Positions 1-10,357 of a stretch of DNA of 64,000 bases are shown here, piece after piece. The notes under the pieces were generated by a model. The model searched no databases. It had not been told where the DNA came from and saw only the letters and a list, made by a program, of their open reading frames with translations. This DNA comes from a bacterium (GTDB lineage Bacteria > Myxococcota_A > Bradymonadia > UBA7976 > UBA1532): the NCBI GenBank assembly GCA_030427205.1, contig JAUHXC010000003.1, forward strand, positions 62,001 to 126,000, in the 5' to 3' direction. The stretch's first letter is position 1. Each line of letters opens with the position of its first letter. The translations under genes and the position numbers were made by a program.

Positions 1-1
1 T

Positions 2-550
2 CGCTTCATCAAGAAGAAGCTCTACCACGCCGGGATCTCGAAGATCGAGATCGAGCGCATGGCGAACAAGGTCAAGGTCAGCGTGTACACCGCGCGGCCG
101 GGCATTGTCATCGGCAAGCGCGGCGCGGGGGTCGACGAGCTCAAGCGAGAGGTCGAGAAGCTCTCGAGCGGTGAGGTCTACCTCAACATCCAGGAGGTCC
201 GTAAGGCCGAACTGGATGCGACCCTCGTCGCCGAGAACGTCGCGGCCCAGCTCGAGCGGCGCGTCGCCTTCCGGCGTGCGCTGAAGAAGGCCATGCAGAC
301 CGGCATGAAGTTCGGCGCGAAGGGCTTCAAGATCTCGGCTTCGGGTCGACTCGGCGGCGCCGAGATGGGCCGCTTCGAGCGGTACCACGATGGTCGCGTG
401 CCCCTGCACACGCTGCGGGCGGACATCGACTACGGCACCGCCGTCGCCAAGACGACCTACGGGATCATCGGCATCAAGTGCTGGATCTTCAAGGGCGAGA
501 TCCTCGACGACCAGCGCACGGCCGGCCGCAACGCCGAACGTCGCCGTTAG
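2..550 (+). CDS. rpsC: 30S ribosomal protein S3 (5' truncated by window edge)
   Basis: Small-subunit protein S3, which binds 16S rRNA in the head of the 30S subunit and lines the mRNA entry channel. The reading frame is open from base 2 and has no start codon in the window, so roughly the first 30-35 residues are missing. The visible part contains the KH-type RNA-binding signature ([11 protein letters not shown]) followed by the C-terminal S3 domain with [12 protein letters not shown] and the DIDYGTA segment. It is followed after 9 bases by rplP, with GGAGAGAG as the ribosome binding site between them, the normal S10-operon order. Identification is certain; only the 5' end is unknown. Confidence 0.98.
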   Translation, partial: RFIKKKLYHAGISKIEIERMANKVKVSVYTARPGIVIGKRGAGVDELKREVEKLSSGEVYLNIQEVRKAELDATLVAENVAAQLERRVAFRRALKKAMQTGMKFGAKGFKISASGRLGGAEMGRFERYHDGRVPLHTLRADIDYGTAVAKTTYGIIGIKCWIFKGEILDDQRTAGRNAERRR

Positions 551-559
551 GAGAGAGAT

Positions 560-970
<411 letters not shown>

Positions 971-972
971 TC

Positions 973-1188
973 ATGAAGGCCAGTGAACTGCGAGAGAAGA
1001 GCATCGACGAGCTGCGCGCGCTGAGCGACGAATGGCGCAAGGAGCTGTTCGACCTGCGCTTCAAGCACTACACCGGGCAGCTGGTGAACACCGCTGCGCT
1101 GCGGAGCACCCGTCGGGGTATCGCGCGGATCGAGACCCTCATTCGTGAGCGGCAGATCAGCCAGACGTCGAGCGCGGAGGCGAAGTGA
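973..1188 (+). CDS. rpmC: 50S ribosomal protein L29
   Basis: Large-subunit protein L29 (71 residues), located at the peptide exit tunnel where SRP and trigger factor dock. It shows the typical MKASELREKSIDEL start and the LRSTRRGIARIETLIRER helix. A GTG at 967 overlaps the rplP stop and would add two residues, but the ATG at 973 matches the family N-terminus and sits better behind the purine-rich end of rplP. Its stop overlaps the ATG of rpsQ by one base (TGATG), indicating coupled translation. Confidence 0.97.
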   Translation: MKASELREKSIDELRALSDEWRKELFDLRFKHYTGQLVNTAALRSTRRGIARIETLIRERQISQTSSAEAK

Positions 1189-1460
1189 TGACTGAGGCAA
1201 CCCAGGGTGAGCGCGGTCACCGCAAGACCCGCACCGGTGTGGTGGTCAGCGACAAGATGGAGAAGACCATCGTCGTCCAGATCGACCGCATGGTGATGCA
1301 CCCGATCTACAAGAAGTACGTGCGCCGCCGTGTAAAGTACAAGGTGCACGACGAGCGCAACGAAGCCCGGGTCGGCGACACCGTCCTCATCGAGGAATGT
1401 CGGCCGCTCAGCCGCCACAAGCGCTGGCGGATGAAGGCGATCACCCATCGCGCGGCCTGA
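1188..1460 (+). CDS. rpsQ: 30S ribosomal protein S17
   Basis: Primary 16S rRNA-binding protein S17 with an OB fold. The core is typical: RTGVVVSDKMEKTIVV, then the HPIYKKYVRR segment and GDTVLIEECRPLSRHKRW. The N-terminus carries about ten extra residues (MTEATQGERG) ahead of the usual start. The ATG at 1188 overlaps the rpmC stop; a GTG at 1185 would add one residue. rpsQ is the last gene of the classical S10 operon; here only a 43-base spacer with a hairpin separates it from rplN. Confidence 0.97.
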   Translation: MTEATQGERGHRKTRTGVVVSDKMEKTIVVQIDRMVMHPIYKKYVRRRVKYKVHDERNEARVGDTVLIEECRPLSRHKRWRMKAITHRAA

Positions 1461-1470
1461 GAAGTCGTGA

Positions 1471-1491
1471 CGCTCGCGCCAGGCGTGAGCG
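1471..1491 (+). other. RNA hairpin at the S10/spc junction
   Basis: CGCTCGCGC and GCGTGAGCG can form a nine-pair stem (one G-U) closed by a CAG triloop. It lies in the rpsQ-rplN spacer just before the GAGGAGGA ribosome binding site of rplN. There is no T-run, so it is not a standard intrinsic terminator. Processing or regulatory roles are inference. Confidence 0.5.
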
Positions 1492-1503
1492 AGGAGGACG
1501 GAC

Positions 1504-1872
1504 GTGATCCAGATGCAGACGGTCCTGACGGCCGCGGACAATTCGGGTGCCAAGAGGATGCAGTGCATCAAGGTTCTTGGTGGCTCGAAGCGTAAGTATG
1601 CGTCCATCGGGGACATCATCGTCGTCAGCGTCAAGGAGGCCCTGCCCAATTCGCGGGTCAAGAAGGGCGACGTCAGGCGAGCGGTGGTCGTCCGGACCAA
1701 GAAGGAAATCCGACGGTCGGACGGCTCCTACATCAAGTTCGACGTCAACTCCGCGGTGCTCATCAACGACGCCAACGAGCCGATCGGAACGCGTATCTTC
1801 GGACCCGTCGCCCGCGAACTGCGTGCGAAGCGGTTCAACAAGATCGTTTCGCTCGCGCCCGAGGTTCTTTAA
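1504..1872 (+). CDS. rplN: 50S ribosomal protein L14
   Basis: Large-subunit protein L14 (122 residues, normal length), which binds 23S rRNA and forms an intersubunit bridge. The start [17 protein letters not shown] is diagnostic, as are the [13 protein letters not shown] and [13 protein letters not shown] segments. The start codon is GTG at 1504, fixed by the family N-terminus and by a GAGGAGGA ribosome binding site about six bases upstream. It is the first gene of the spc part of the cluster. Confidence 0.98.
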   Translation: MIQMQTVLTAADNSGAKRMQCIKVLGGSKRKYASIGDIIVVSVKEALPNSRVKKGDVRRAVVVRTKKEIRRSDGSYIKFDVNSAVLINDANEPIGTRIFGPVARELRAKRFNKIVSLAPEVL

Positions 1873-1900
1873 GAGCTCTGCGAGGACAGGGGACGAATCG

Positions 1901-2275
1901 ATGCACATCAAGACCGGTGATGTGGTCCAGGTGATGGCCGGCAAAGAGCGCGGCCGCACCGGCACGGTTATCCGTGTCGACCGGAAGCGCAACCGGATCG
2001 TCATCGAGGGTCTGAACGTGGTCAAGCGGCACAAGAGGCCGGGACCCGCAGACCCCGAGGGCGGTATCCAGGAGAAGGAAGCGTCGATCCACGCTTCGAA
2101 CGTGCTCCTCTATTCGGAGCAGCTCGAACGTGGAGTGCGCACCAGCCATCGCTACGTGGGTGCCGGTGGCGACTACTTCACCACCAAGCACAGCGCCATG
2201 GCGAGCTTCGATGCCCCGCCCGAGCGGGTCGAGAAGGTTCGCATGTGCGTCAAGACCGGCGAGGTGTTCCGATGA
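1901..2275 (+). CDS. rplX: 50S ribosomal protein L24
   Basis: Assembly-initiator protein L24 with an N-terminal KOW motif ([19 protein letters not shown]) followed by [13 protein letters not shown]. At 124 residues it is longer than the roughly 105 usual, the extra length lying in the C-terminal half, after [10 protein letters not shown]. The frame is open far upstream, but the ATG at 1901 gives the normal L24 N-terminus (MHIKTGD). The stop overlaps the rplE start (ATGA). Confidence 0.97.
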   Translation: MHIKTGDVVQVMAGKERGRTGTVIRVDRKRNRIVIEGLNVVKRHKRPGPADPEGGIQEKEASIHASNVLLYSEQLERGVRTSHRYVGAGGDYFTTKHSAMASFDAPPERVEKVRMCVKTGEVFR

Positions 2276-2829
2276 ACCCGCGACTGCAGGTCAAGTACAG
2301 GGACACGGTGGTGCCGGCGCTCCAAGAGGAGTTCAAGTACGGCAACCCCCACGAGGTGCCTCGAATCGTCAAGGTCGTGGCCAATATGGGCCTCGGCGAG
2401 GCGGTTCAGAACCCGAAGATCATCGAAGGCGCACAGCGCGAGCTGAGCGAACTGGTGGGTCAGCGGGCGGTGGTCACCAAGGCCAAGCGATCGATTGCAG
2501 GCTTCAAGCTGCGTCAGGGTATGGCCATCGGCTGTGCCGTGACCTTGCGTCGTGACCGCATGTGGGAGTTCCTCGACCGGCTGCTCAACGTGGCCCTGCC
2601 TCGCGTCCGCGATTTTCGCGGTGTGAGCCCCAAGGGTTTCGATGGCCACGGGAACTACTCGCTCGGTATCCGGGAGCACATCATCTTCCCGGAAATCGAC
2701 TACGACAAGACCGACAAGATCAAGGGGCTGAACGTCACGATCGTGACGACAGCCAAGACCGACGAGGAGAGCCGCGCGCTGCTGCGCCATCTCGGCATGC
2801 CGTTCCGCCGGCCGGCCGGGGCTCGGTAA
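2272..2829 (+). CDS. rplE: 50S ribosomal protein L5
   Basis: Protein L5 (185 residues), which binds 5S rRNA and forms part of the central protuberance. Characteristic segments are [13 protein letters not shown], the [19 protein letters not shown] stretch and the C-terminal TDEESRALL followed by MPF. The ATG at 2272 overlaps the rplX stop by four bases and matches the family start; upstream in-frame starts are ignored. The next gene should be rpsN (S14) in the usual order, but only 90 non-coding bases follow before rpsH. Confidence 0.98.
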   Translation: MNPRLQVKYRDTVVPALQEEFKYGNPHEVPRIVKVVANMGLGEAVQNPKIIEGAQRELSELVGQRAVVTKAKRSIAGFKLRQGMAIGCAVTLRRDRMWEFLDRLLNVALPRVRDFRGVSPKGFDGHGNYSLGIREHIIFPEIDYDKTDKIKGLNVTIVTTAKTDEESRALLRHLGMPFRRPAGAR

Positions 2830-2919
2830 GACGACCGAGTCGTCGACATCAGCGGCGCCGTGTGTTGCGCCTCAATCGGTCGCTGGCGACGGCGACCGCG
2901 GGACTGAGGATAGAGACCC

Positions 2920-3318
2920 ATGGGAATGACCGACCCGATCGCCGATCTGCTCACGAGAATCCGCAATGCGTCGGCGGTGCGGCATGACACGGCGCTCATT
3001 CCGGCCTCGAACCTGAAACTGCGGATCGTCAACCTCCTCTTCGAGGAAGGTTTCGTGCGCAATTTCAAGGTCATCAAGGACGACAAGCAGGACGTGATCT
3101 GCGTGTACCTCAAGTACACCCCGGACAACATGCCGGTGATCACGCATCTCGAGCGAGTCTCCAAGCCCGGCCGGCGGGCCTATGTCAAGGCCAAGAACCT
3201 GCCTCGTGTACGTCATGGGCTGGGTGTCGCCATCCTGTCGACGTCGCGGGGCGTGATGACCGACAAGCAGGCGCGGTCGCTGCATATCGGCGGCGAACAC
3301 CTCTGCTCGGTCTGGTAG
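2920..3318 (+). CDS. rpsH: 30S ribosomal protein S8
   Basis: Protein S8 (132 residues, normal length), a primary 16S rRNA-binding protein and, in Escherichia coli, the translational repressor of the spc operon. Diagnostic segments are MTDPIADLLTRIRNA at the start and STSRGVMTDKQAR near the C-terminus, ending in the typical GGEHLCSVW. The ATG at 2920 is preceded by a GAGGATAGAG purine tract. Confidence 0.98.
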   Translation: MGMTDPIADLLTRIRNASAVRHDTALIPASNLKLRIVNLLFEEGFVRNFKVIKDDKQDVICVYLKYTPDNMPVITHLERVSKPGRRAYVKAKNLPRVRHGLGVAILSTSRGVMTDKQARSLHIGGEHLCSVW

Positions 3319-3340
3319 CCGGTAGGAAGGAGAACCCATC

Positions 3341-3880
3341 ATGTCGCGCATTGGCAAGCAGCCGGTGCCCGTACCGGCGGGCGTCGAGGTCGGCTTGACC
3401 GACGGACGGATCACCGTGAAGGGGCCGAAGGGTACCCTGGAGCGAGTCCTTCCGCCGCAGGTCGCAGTCGCGCAGGAAGACGGCACCGTTGTCGTGCGTC
3501 GTGAGAACGACGGCCGCACGGCCCGTGCGATGCACGGTCTGACCCGCTCGCTGATCCAGAATATGGTCACGGGCGTCACCGCCGGCTTCAGCAAGACCCT
3601 CGATATCATCGGGGTCGGCTACCGAGTCGAGAGCAAGAAGGGCTATCTGGTCTTCACTCTCGGCTACAGCCACCCGATCTACTACGAGATCCCGCAAGGG
3701 GTCGAGGCGAAGCTCGAGTCGCCCACCAAGCTGACGGTCGCTGGTATCGACCGGGAGCTGGTCGGCAAGGCCGCCGCCGAGATTCGTGGTTTCCGGCCGC
3801 CCGAGCCCTACAAGGGCAAGGGCGTCAAGTACGCCGACGAGACGATCCGGCGCAAGGAAGGCAAGTCGGGCGGCCGCTGA
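3341..3880 (+). CDS. rplF: 50S ribosomal protein L6
   Basis: Protein L6 (179 residues), placed near the GTPase-associated centre of the 50S subunit. It begins MSRIGKQPVPVPAGVEV, has the repeat-linking GVGYRVESKKGYLVFTLGYSHP stretch and ends with the hallmark RPPEPYKGKGVKY motif. An AAGGAG ribosome binding site lies a few bases upstream of the ATG. Spacing to rpsH is 22 bases and to rplR 20 bases. Confidence 0.98.
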   Translation: MSRIGKQPVPVPAGVEVGLTDGRITVKGPKGTLERVLPPQVAVAQEDGTVVVRRENDGRTARAMHGLTRSLIQNMVTGVTAGFSKTLDIIGVGYRVESKKGYLVFTLGYSHPIYYEIPQGVEAKLESPTKLTVAGIDRELVGKAAAEIRGFRPPEPYKGKGVKYADETIRRKEGKSGGR

Positions 3881-3900
3881 GGCCCCAGGAGTAGGCAGCA

Positions 3901-4269
3901 ATGGCTGTGAACAACAAGAAGGTCGCGGCTCGACTTCGGCGCAAGCGCTCGATTCGGAAGCGGATCTCGGGAACGGCCGAGCGGCCGCGTCTGAGCGTCT
4001 TCCGCTCGAACCGGCATATCTATGCTCAGGTCATCGACGACGTCTCCGGCAATACGCTGGCCACCGCGTCGACCCTGAACGCCGAGTTGCTTGAGGCGAA
4101 CAAGAGCGAGAAGAAGAGCGACGTCGCCGCGCTGGTGGGCAAGCTGCTCGCCGAGCGGTGCCTGTCGAAGAACATCGAGGCGGTCGTCTTCGATCGCAAC
4201 GGCTTCATCTACCACGGGCGGGTCAAGGCTCTGGCCGACGGTGCTCGTGAGGGCGGGCTGCGCTTCTGA
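3901..4269 (+). CDS. rplR: 50S ribosomal protein L18
   Basis: Protein L18 (122 residues), the 5S rRNA-binding protein of the central protuberance. Typical segments are [34 protein letters not shown] and the C-terminal [24 protein letters not shown]. It is followed by an unusually long spacer of 135 bases before rpsE, the longest gap inside the ribosomal cluster. Confidence 0.98.
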   Translation: MAVNNKKVAARLRRKRSIRKRISGTAERPRLSVFRSNRHIYAQVIDDVSGNTLATASTLNAELLEANKSEKKSDVAALVGKLLAERCLSKNIEAVVFDRNGFIYHGRVKALADGAREGGLRF

Positions 4270-4313
4270 TCCATCGGCCCCCATACCGGGTCGAAATAGA
4301 AGTGCGCGCGCAG

Positions 4314-4343
4314 TTGACATGCAATCTGCGGTTGGGGTAGAAG
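4314..4343 (+). promoter_or_regulatory. Possible internal promoter upstream of rpsE
   Basis: A perfect -35 hexamer TTGACA (4314-4319) is followed after 18 bases by TAGAAG (4338-4343), which matches four of six -10 positions. It lies in the long rplR-rpsE spacer. If active it would give independent expression of rpsE and the genes downstream. This is a sequence match only. Confidence 0.4.
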
Positions 4344-4346
4344 GCT

Positions 4347-4364
4347 GCGCTCCGAAAGGGGCGC
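4347..4364 (+). other. GNRA-tetraloop hairpin in the rpsE leader
   Basis: GCGCTCC and GGGGCGC form a seven-pair stem (one U-G) closed by the tetraloop GAAA. It sits between the putative promoter and the rpsE ribosome binding site GGAG (4393-4396). A stable GNRA hairpin here could be a ribosomal-protein binding site or a stabilising 5' leader; either role is inferred. Confidence 0.45.
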
Positions 4365-4404
4365 GTCTGCTTGTTCCCTGGCCGATCGCAGCGGAGCTAT
4401 CAAA

Positions 4405-4914
4405 TTGGCGATGCTCAGAGATAACGATCCCGACCTGATCGACAAGGTCGTCAACATCAATCGGGTCGCGAAGGTCGTCAAGGGTGGCCGCCGGTTCAGC
4501 TTCAGCGCGCTGGTGGTCGTCGGTGACGGTGCCGGCAGCGTCGGTGCTGCGCTCGGCAAGGCCAACGAGGTGCCCGAAGCGATCCGCAAGGGCAACGAGC
4601 GGGCACGCAAGGCCATGTTCAAGGTGCCCGTGATCAACGGCACGATCCCGCACGAGATCGTCGGTCACCATGGCGCGGGTCGGGTGCTTCTGCGCCCCGC
4701 AAGCCAGGGTACCGGGGTCATCGCGGGCGGTGCCGTGCGCGCCGTGCTCGAGGCGGCTGGGATCAGCAACGTGCTGACCAAGTCGCTGGGGACGAGCAAC
4801 CAGCACAACGTCATCCACGCGACCATCGATGCCCTGCGCAACCTGGTCGACCCGAAGGAGATGGCCGCGCGTCGAGGCAAGTCCGTCGACGACCTGAGCC
4901 ACCACCTTCCCTGA
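4405..4914 (+). CDS. rpsE: 30S ribosomal protein S5
   Basis: Protein S5 (169 residues), a 16S rRNA-binding protein that helps unwind mRNA and maintain decoding accuracy. The hallmark [19 protein letters not shown] and [18 protein letters not shown] segments are present. The chosen start is TTG at 4405: it aligns with the E. coli S5 N-terminus in length and has GGAG eight bases upstream, whereas the ATG at 4411 would be fourteen bases away. A rare start codon plus the long leader suggests its translation is set differently from its neighbours. Confidence 0.96.
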   Translation: MAMLRDNDPDLIDKVVNINRVAKVVKGGRRFSFSALVVVGDGAGSVGAALGKANEVPEAIRKGNERARKAMFKVPVINGTIPHEIVGHHGAGRVLLRPASQGTGVIAGGAVRAVLEAAGISNVLTKSLGTSNQHNVIHATIDALRNLVDPKEMAARRGKSVDDLSHHLP

Positions 4915-4925
4915 GGAGAGCAGCG

Positions 4926-5108
4926 ATGAAGCTGAAGGTCATTCAGACCAAGAGCGGCATCGGCCGTTCGCCCAAGCAGCGGGCTACCCTCAAGGGGTTG
5001 GGCCTGACCCGGATGGGGCGCGAGCGTCTCCTCGAGGACAGCCCGGCCGTCCGCGGCATGATCGCCAAGGTCGCTCACCTCGTGGAGTGGCAAGAGGTCA
5101 ACGAGTAG
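4926..5108 (+). CDS. rpmD: 50S ribosomal protein L30
   Basis: Protein L30 (60 residues, normal length), a small 23S rRNA-binding protein. It shows the typical [21 protein letters not shown] start, LGLTRMG, and [13 protein letters not shown] at the end. A GAGGAGAGCAGCG tract before the ATG gives a strong ribosome binding site. It sits between rpsE and rplO as in most bacteria. Confidence 0.97.
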   Translation: MKLKVIQTKSGIGRSPKQRATLKGLGLTRMGRERLLEDSPAVRGMIAKVAHLVEWQEVNE

Positions 5109-5112
5109 ATCC

Positions 5113-5565
5113 ATGAGCGAACTGAGCAATCTGCAGCCTGCGCCCGGTGCCATCCGCAAGAAGAAGCGGATCGGCCGCGGTGAGTCCTCCGGTTGGGGCA
5201 AGACCGCCGGCAAGGGTCACAAGGGCCAGAAGGCCCGTCGGGGCAACAGCAAGCCCCGCCTCGGCTTCGAGGGCGGCCAGATGCCGCTCGCCCGGCGTCT
5301 GCCGAAGCGAGGCTTCACCCCCCGCAATCGCGTCGAGTACGCGGTGGTCAACCTGGGGCAGCTCGGCGATTTCGAGGCCAACGCGGTCGTCGACATCGAC
5401 GCGCTTCGAGCCCGGGGCATGGTCAAGAAGGGCATGAGCCTGCTCAAGGTGCTCGCCCACGGCGAGTGCGAGATCGCCCTGACCATCCGCGCGCACAAGT
5501 TCAGCAAGGCGGCCATCGACAAGATCACCGCCGCCGGCGGCCAGGTCGAGCTCGTCGAAGCCTGA
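5113..5565 (+). CDS. rplO: 50S ribosomal protein L15
   Basis: Protein L15 (150 residues), an early assembly protein binding several 23S rRNA domains. Its extended Gly/Arg/Lys-rich N-terminal arm ([20 protein letters not shown]) and the [18 protein letters not shown] motif are textbook. The globular C-terminal part ends with [11 protein letters not shown]. It is separated from rpmD by four bases and from secY by thirteen. Confidence 0.98.
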   Translation: MSELSNLQPAPGAIRKKKRIGRGESSGWGKTAGKGHKGQKARRGNSKPRLGFEGGQMPLARRLPKRGFTPRNRVEYAVVNLGQLGDFEANAVVDIDALRARGMVKKGMSLLKVLAHGECEIALTIRAHKFSKAAIDKITAAGGQVELVEA

Positions 5566-5578
5566 GTCGAGGACGTCA

Positions 5579-6901
<1,323 letters not shown>

Positions 6902-6994
6902 CGACCGGCGTCAGGTCCGACCGCCGCGACGCGGCGAACACTGTCTGCGATAGGCGCAGGCAGCGTCCAAGGGTCGGCACAGAGGGAGCTTTCA

Positions 6995-7108
6995 ATGAAG
7001 GTCCGAGCTTCGGTGAAGCGGATTTGCGACAAGTGCAAGGTGATTCGCCGGCACGGTCATGTGCGGGTCATCTGTGAGAACCCGCGGCACAAGCAGCGGC
7101 AGGGCTGA
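6995..7108 (+). CDS. rpmJ: 50S ribosomal protein L36 (zinc-binding form)
   Basis: Tiny protein L36 (37 residues), read directly from the [22 protein letters not shown] then [18 protein letters not shown]. The zinc ligands Cys11, Cys14, Cys27 and His32 are all present, so this is the C+ (zinc-containing) type. The ribosome binding site is AGGGAG, about seven bases upstream of the ATG. It precedes rpsM by 21 bases, as in most alpha operons. Confidence 0.97.
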   Translation: MKVRASVKRICDKCKVIRRHGHVRVICENPRHKQRQG

Positions 7109-7129
7109 GGCCGCAGGGGAGACTGGAAG

Positions 7130-7501
7130 ATGGCACGCATCGCCGGCGTCGACCTTCCGCGGAACAAGCGGATCGTCATCGCCCTGACCTACATTCACGG
7201 CATCGGACGGACCAGCGCCGTTCAGATCGTCGAAAAGTGCGGGCTCGACCCCAACATGCGCAGCGACATGCTCTCCGAGCAGGACGTGCGGCGCATTCGC
7301 CAGGTCATCGACGACGAGTTCAAGGTCGAAGGTGATCTCCGGCGGGAGGTCCAGCTCAACATCAAGCGTCTGATGGATCTCGGGTGCTACCGCGGCCTGC
7401 GGCACCGTCGTGGGTTGCCCGTTCGCGGGCAGCGTACCCGGACCAACGCTCGGACCCGCAAGGGCCCGCGGCGCGTCGTGACCAAGAAGAAGAAGAAGTA
7501 G
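7130..7501 (+). CDS. rpsM: 30S ribosomal protein S13
   Basis: Protein S13 (123 residues), in the head of the 30S subunit, contacting the P-site tRNA and forming intersubunit bridges. Typical segments are [21 protein letters not shown], the helix-hairpin-helix [10 protein letters not shown], and the basic tail [16 protein letters not shown] ending in a lysine run. A GGGGAGACTGGAAG tract precedes the ATG. Confidence 0.98.
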   Translation: MARIAGVDLPRNKRIVIALTYIHGIGRTSAVQIVEKCGLDPNMRSDMLSEQDVRRIRQVIDDEFKVEGDLRREVQLNIKRLMDLGCYRGLRHRRGLPVRGQRTRTNARTRKGPRRVVTKKKKK

Positions 7502-7523
7502 CGGATCGCTACGGGGTATCGGC

Positions 7524-7919
7524 ATGGCCAAGTACGCGTCGTCGAAGAGCGGCAAGAAGAAGGTCCGCAAGAACATCCAGTCGGGGATCGCCCACATCCA
7601 GGCGACCTTCAACAACACGATCATCACGATCACCGACGTGCAGGGTAACTGCGTGGCGTGGTCGTCGGCCGGGTCGCGTGGTTTCAAGGGCAGCCGCAAG
7701 AGCACGCCGTTCGCGGCGCAGCTCGCTGCGGAAGACGCTGCCCGCAAAGCCCAGGAGCACGGCATGCGCTCGATCGGGGTCTACGTGAAGGGCCCCGGCG
7801 CCGGTCGCGAGGCCGCGCTGCGCGCGCTCAACACCGCCGGCTTCAAGATCACGCATATCCGTGACGTGACGCCGATTCCCCACAACGGTTGCCGGCCGCC
7901 CAAGCGGCGGCGGGTCTGA
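7524..7919 (+). CDS. rpsK: 30S ribosomal protein S11
   Basis: Protein S11 (131 residues), on the platform of the 30S subunit near the mRNA exit. The hallmarks are [18 protein letters not shown], the [21 protein letters not shown] segment, and the C-terminal [18 protein letters not shown]. Only 22 bases separate it from rpsM and 13 from rpsD. Confidence 0.98.
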   Translation: MAKYASSKSGKKKVRKNIQSGIAHIQATFNNTIITITDVQGNCVAWSSAGSRGFKGSRKSTPFAAQLAAEDAARKAQEHGMRSIGVYVKGPGAGREAALRALNTAGFKITHIRDVTPIPHNGCRPPKRRRV

Positions 7920-7932
7920 GGAGAGGTCGAAC

Positions 7933-8559
7933 ATGGCCAGGTATAATGGTCCCGTCTGCCGCCTCTGCCGCCGGGAGGGTACCAAGCTCTTCCTGAAGGG
8001 GGAGCGGTGCTACAGCGAGAAGTGCTCGTTCGACCGGCGGCCGTACCCGCCCGGCATGCACGGGCAGGGTCGTATGCGCCCCAGCGACTACCGCGATCAG
8101 CTGCGCGAGAAGCAGAAGGTCAAGCGGATCTACGGCGTGCTCGAGAAGCAGTTCCGGCTGTACTTCCAGCGGGCGGACCGCGCGAAGGGCGTGACCGGTG
8201 AGAACCTGCTCTCGCTGCTCGAGCGGCGGTTGGACAACGTGGTCTACCGACTCGGGCTGGCGACGAGCCGGACCGAGGCCCGGCAGCTCGTGCGGCACAA
8301 CCACTTCACCGTCAACGGCCGCAAGGTCAACATCCCGTCGTACAGCGTGCGGCCGGGTGATGTGGTGTCGGTCAAGGAGCGCAGCCGCAAGGTCGGTCGC
8401 ATCGTGGCTTCCCTCGAGGCGGCCGAGCGCCGTCCGCGGCCGTCGTGGCTCGACATGAACAAGAAGGACTGGACCGGCACCGTGAAGGGCGAGCCGGTTC
8501 GGGACGAGCTGACGCTGCCCATCAACGAGCAGCTCATCGTCGAGCTCTACAGCAAGTAA
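7933..8559 (+). CDS. rpsD: 30S ribosomal protein S4 (zinc-binding form)
   Basis: Protein S4 (208 residues), a primary 16S rRNA-binding protein and, in E. coli, repressor of the alpha operon. Cys9, Cys12, Cys26 and Cys31 form the zinc site of the C+ type. The S4 RNA-binding domain is seen in [25 protein letters not shown] followed by [13 protein letters not shown]. Together with the C+ L36, this cell's visible ribosomal proteins are zinc-requiring forms. The rpsD-rpoA spacer of 107 bases contains a weak hairpin. Confidence 0.98.
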   Translation: MARYNGPVCRLCRREGTKLFLKGERCYSEKCSFDRRPYPPGMHGQGRMRPSDYRDQLREKQKVKRIYGVLEKQFRLYFQRADRAKGVTGENLLSLLERRLDNVVYRLGLATSRTEARQLVRHNHFTVNGRKVNIPSYSVRPGDVVSVKERSRKVGRIVASLEAAERRPRPSWLDMNKKDWTGTVKGEPVRDELTLPINEQLIVELYSK

Positions 8560-8598
8560 ATTCCCAAAACCCATCGGTCGGGTGAGAGGTGGTGCCGG

Positions 8599-8622
8599 CG
8601 GGCCTCGTGGAGAGGAAGCCCG
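8599..8622 (+). other. Possible hairpin in the rpsD-rpoA spacer
   Basis: CGGGC-CTC and GAG-GAA-GCCCG can pair around a GTGGA loop, with a three-base bulge. It lies in the 107-base spacer before rpoA. No T-run follows, so it is not an intrinsic terminator. Weak evidence for function. Confidence 0.25.
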
Positions 8623-8666
8623 TCAGGAGTGGTCTCCCCCGGCTGGTTCCTATCTGGAGGCTTCAG

Positions 8667-9671
<1,005 letters not shown>

Positions 9672-9701
9672 GCGTCACGGGAATCCAAGGAGTCACGAGT
9701 C

Positions 9702-10139
9702 ATGCGTCATCGCAAGTCCGGCCGTAAGCTCGGCCGCAACTCGAGCCACCGTGATGCGATGTTCCGCAACATGGTGACCTCGCTCATCGAGGAAGAGCGG
9801 ATCCAGACGACCGTCGCCAAGGCCAAGGAGCTGCGGCGGATCGCGGAGAAGCTCATCACCCAGGGCAAGAACAATGCCCTGAGCACCATCGAAGCGGCTT
9901 CCGGCGGTGAGCAGGAGCGGTTGAAGATGGCGCGTGTCGCGGCGGTTCGCCAGGCGGGCAAGACGGTGCGCAACCGTGATGCCCTGCAGAAGCTGTTCGG
10001 CGAGTTGGCCGAGCGCTTCATCGACCGGCCCGGCGGCTATACCCGTATCGTGCGGGTTGGCAATCGCCTCGGCGACAACGCCGAGCTGGCCATCATCGAG
10101 CTGTTGCCCCCGGGCTACGGCGCCGAGAAGGCGAGCTGA
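9702..10139 (+). CDS. rplQ: 50S ribosomal protein L17
   Basis: Protein L17 (145 residues), near the peptide exit tunnel. The N-terminus [28 protein letters not shown] is diagnostic, followed by [20 protein letters not shown] and the conserved [24 protein letters not shown]. It carries a CAAGGAG ribosome binding site and is the last gene of the ribosomal superoperon; two hairpins follow. Confidence 0.98.
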   Translation: MRHRKSGRKLGRNSSHRDAMFRNMVTSLIEEERIQTTVAKAKELRRIAEKLITQGKNNALSTIEAASGGEQERLKMARVAAVRQAGKTVRNRDALQKLFGELAERFIDRPGGYTRIVRVGNRLGDNAELAIIELLPPGYGAEKAS

Positions 10140-10144
10140 TCGAC

Positions 10145-10161
10145 GGGCCCGGTTCGGGCCC
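10145..10161 (+). other. Hairpin immediately after rplQ
   Basis: GGGCCCG and CGGGCCC form a perfect seven-pair stem with a GTT loop six bases after the rplQ stop. It lacks a T-run and more likely protects the 3' end or pauses polymerase before the terminator at 10200. Confidence 0.45.
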
Positions 10162-10199
10162 CTCACAGGCATCCTTCGGGCGGCTGATGCGCCCGACGT

Positions 10200-10238
10200 C
10201 AACGCCCGTGACGTATGTCGCGGGCGTTGTCTGTTTTG
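10200..10238 (+). terminator. Intrinsic terminator of the ribosomal superoperon
   Basis: CAACGCCCG (10200-10208) and CGGGCGTTG (10221-10229) form a perfect nine-pair stem with a twelve-base loop, followed by the T-rich run TCTGTTTT. It lies 60 bases downstream of rplQ, where the ribosomal cluster should end. Confidence 0.7.
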
Positions 10239-10357
10239 CCGCCCTCCATCTGGCGGCCTCCTTCTGGCGATGGGCCATCGCGAGTGGGCCGGTGCCCGCT
10301 GCCCCCGATCGTGGGGCGCCGCGCGACCCTGGGCCGTCGTGGGGCATCCAGTCGACT

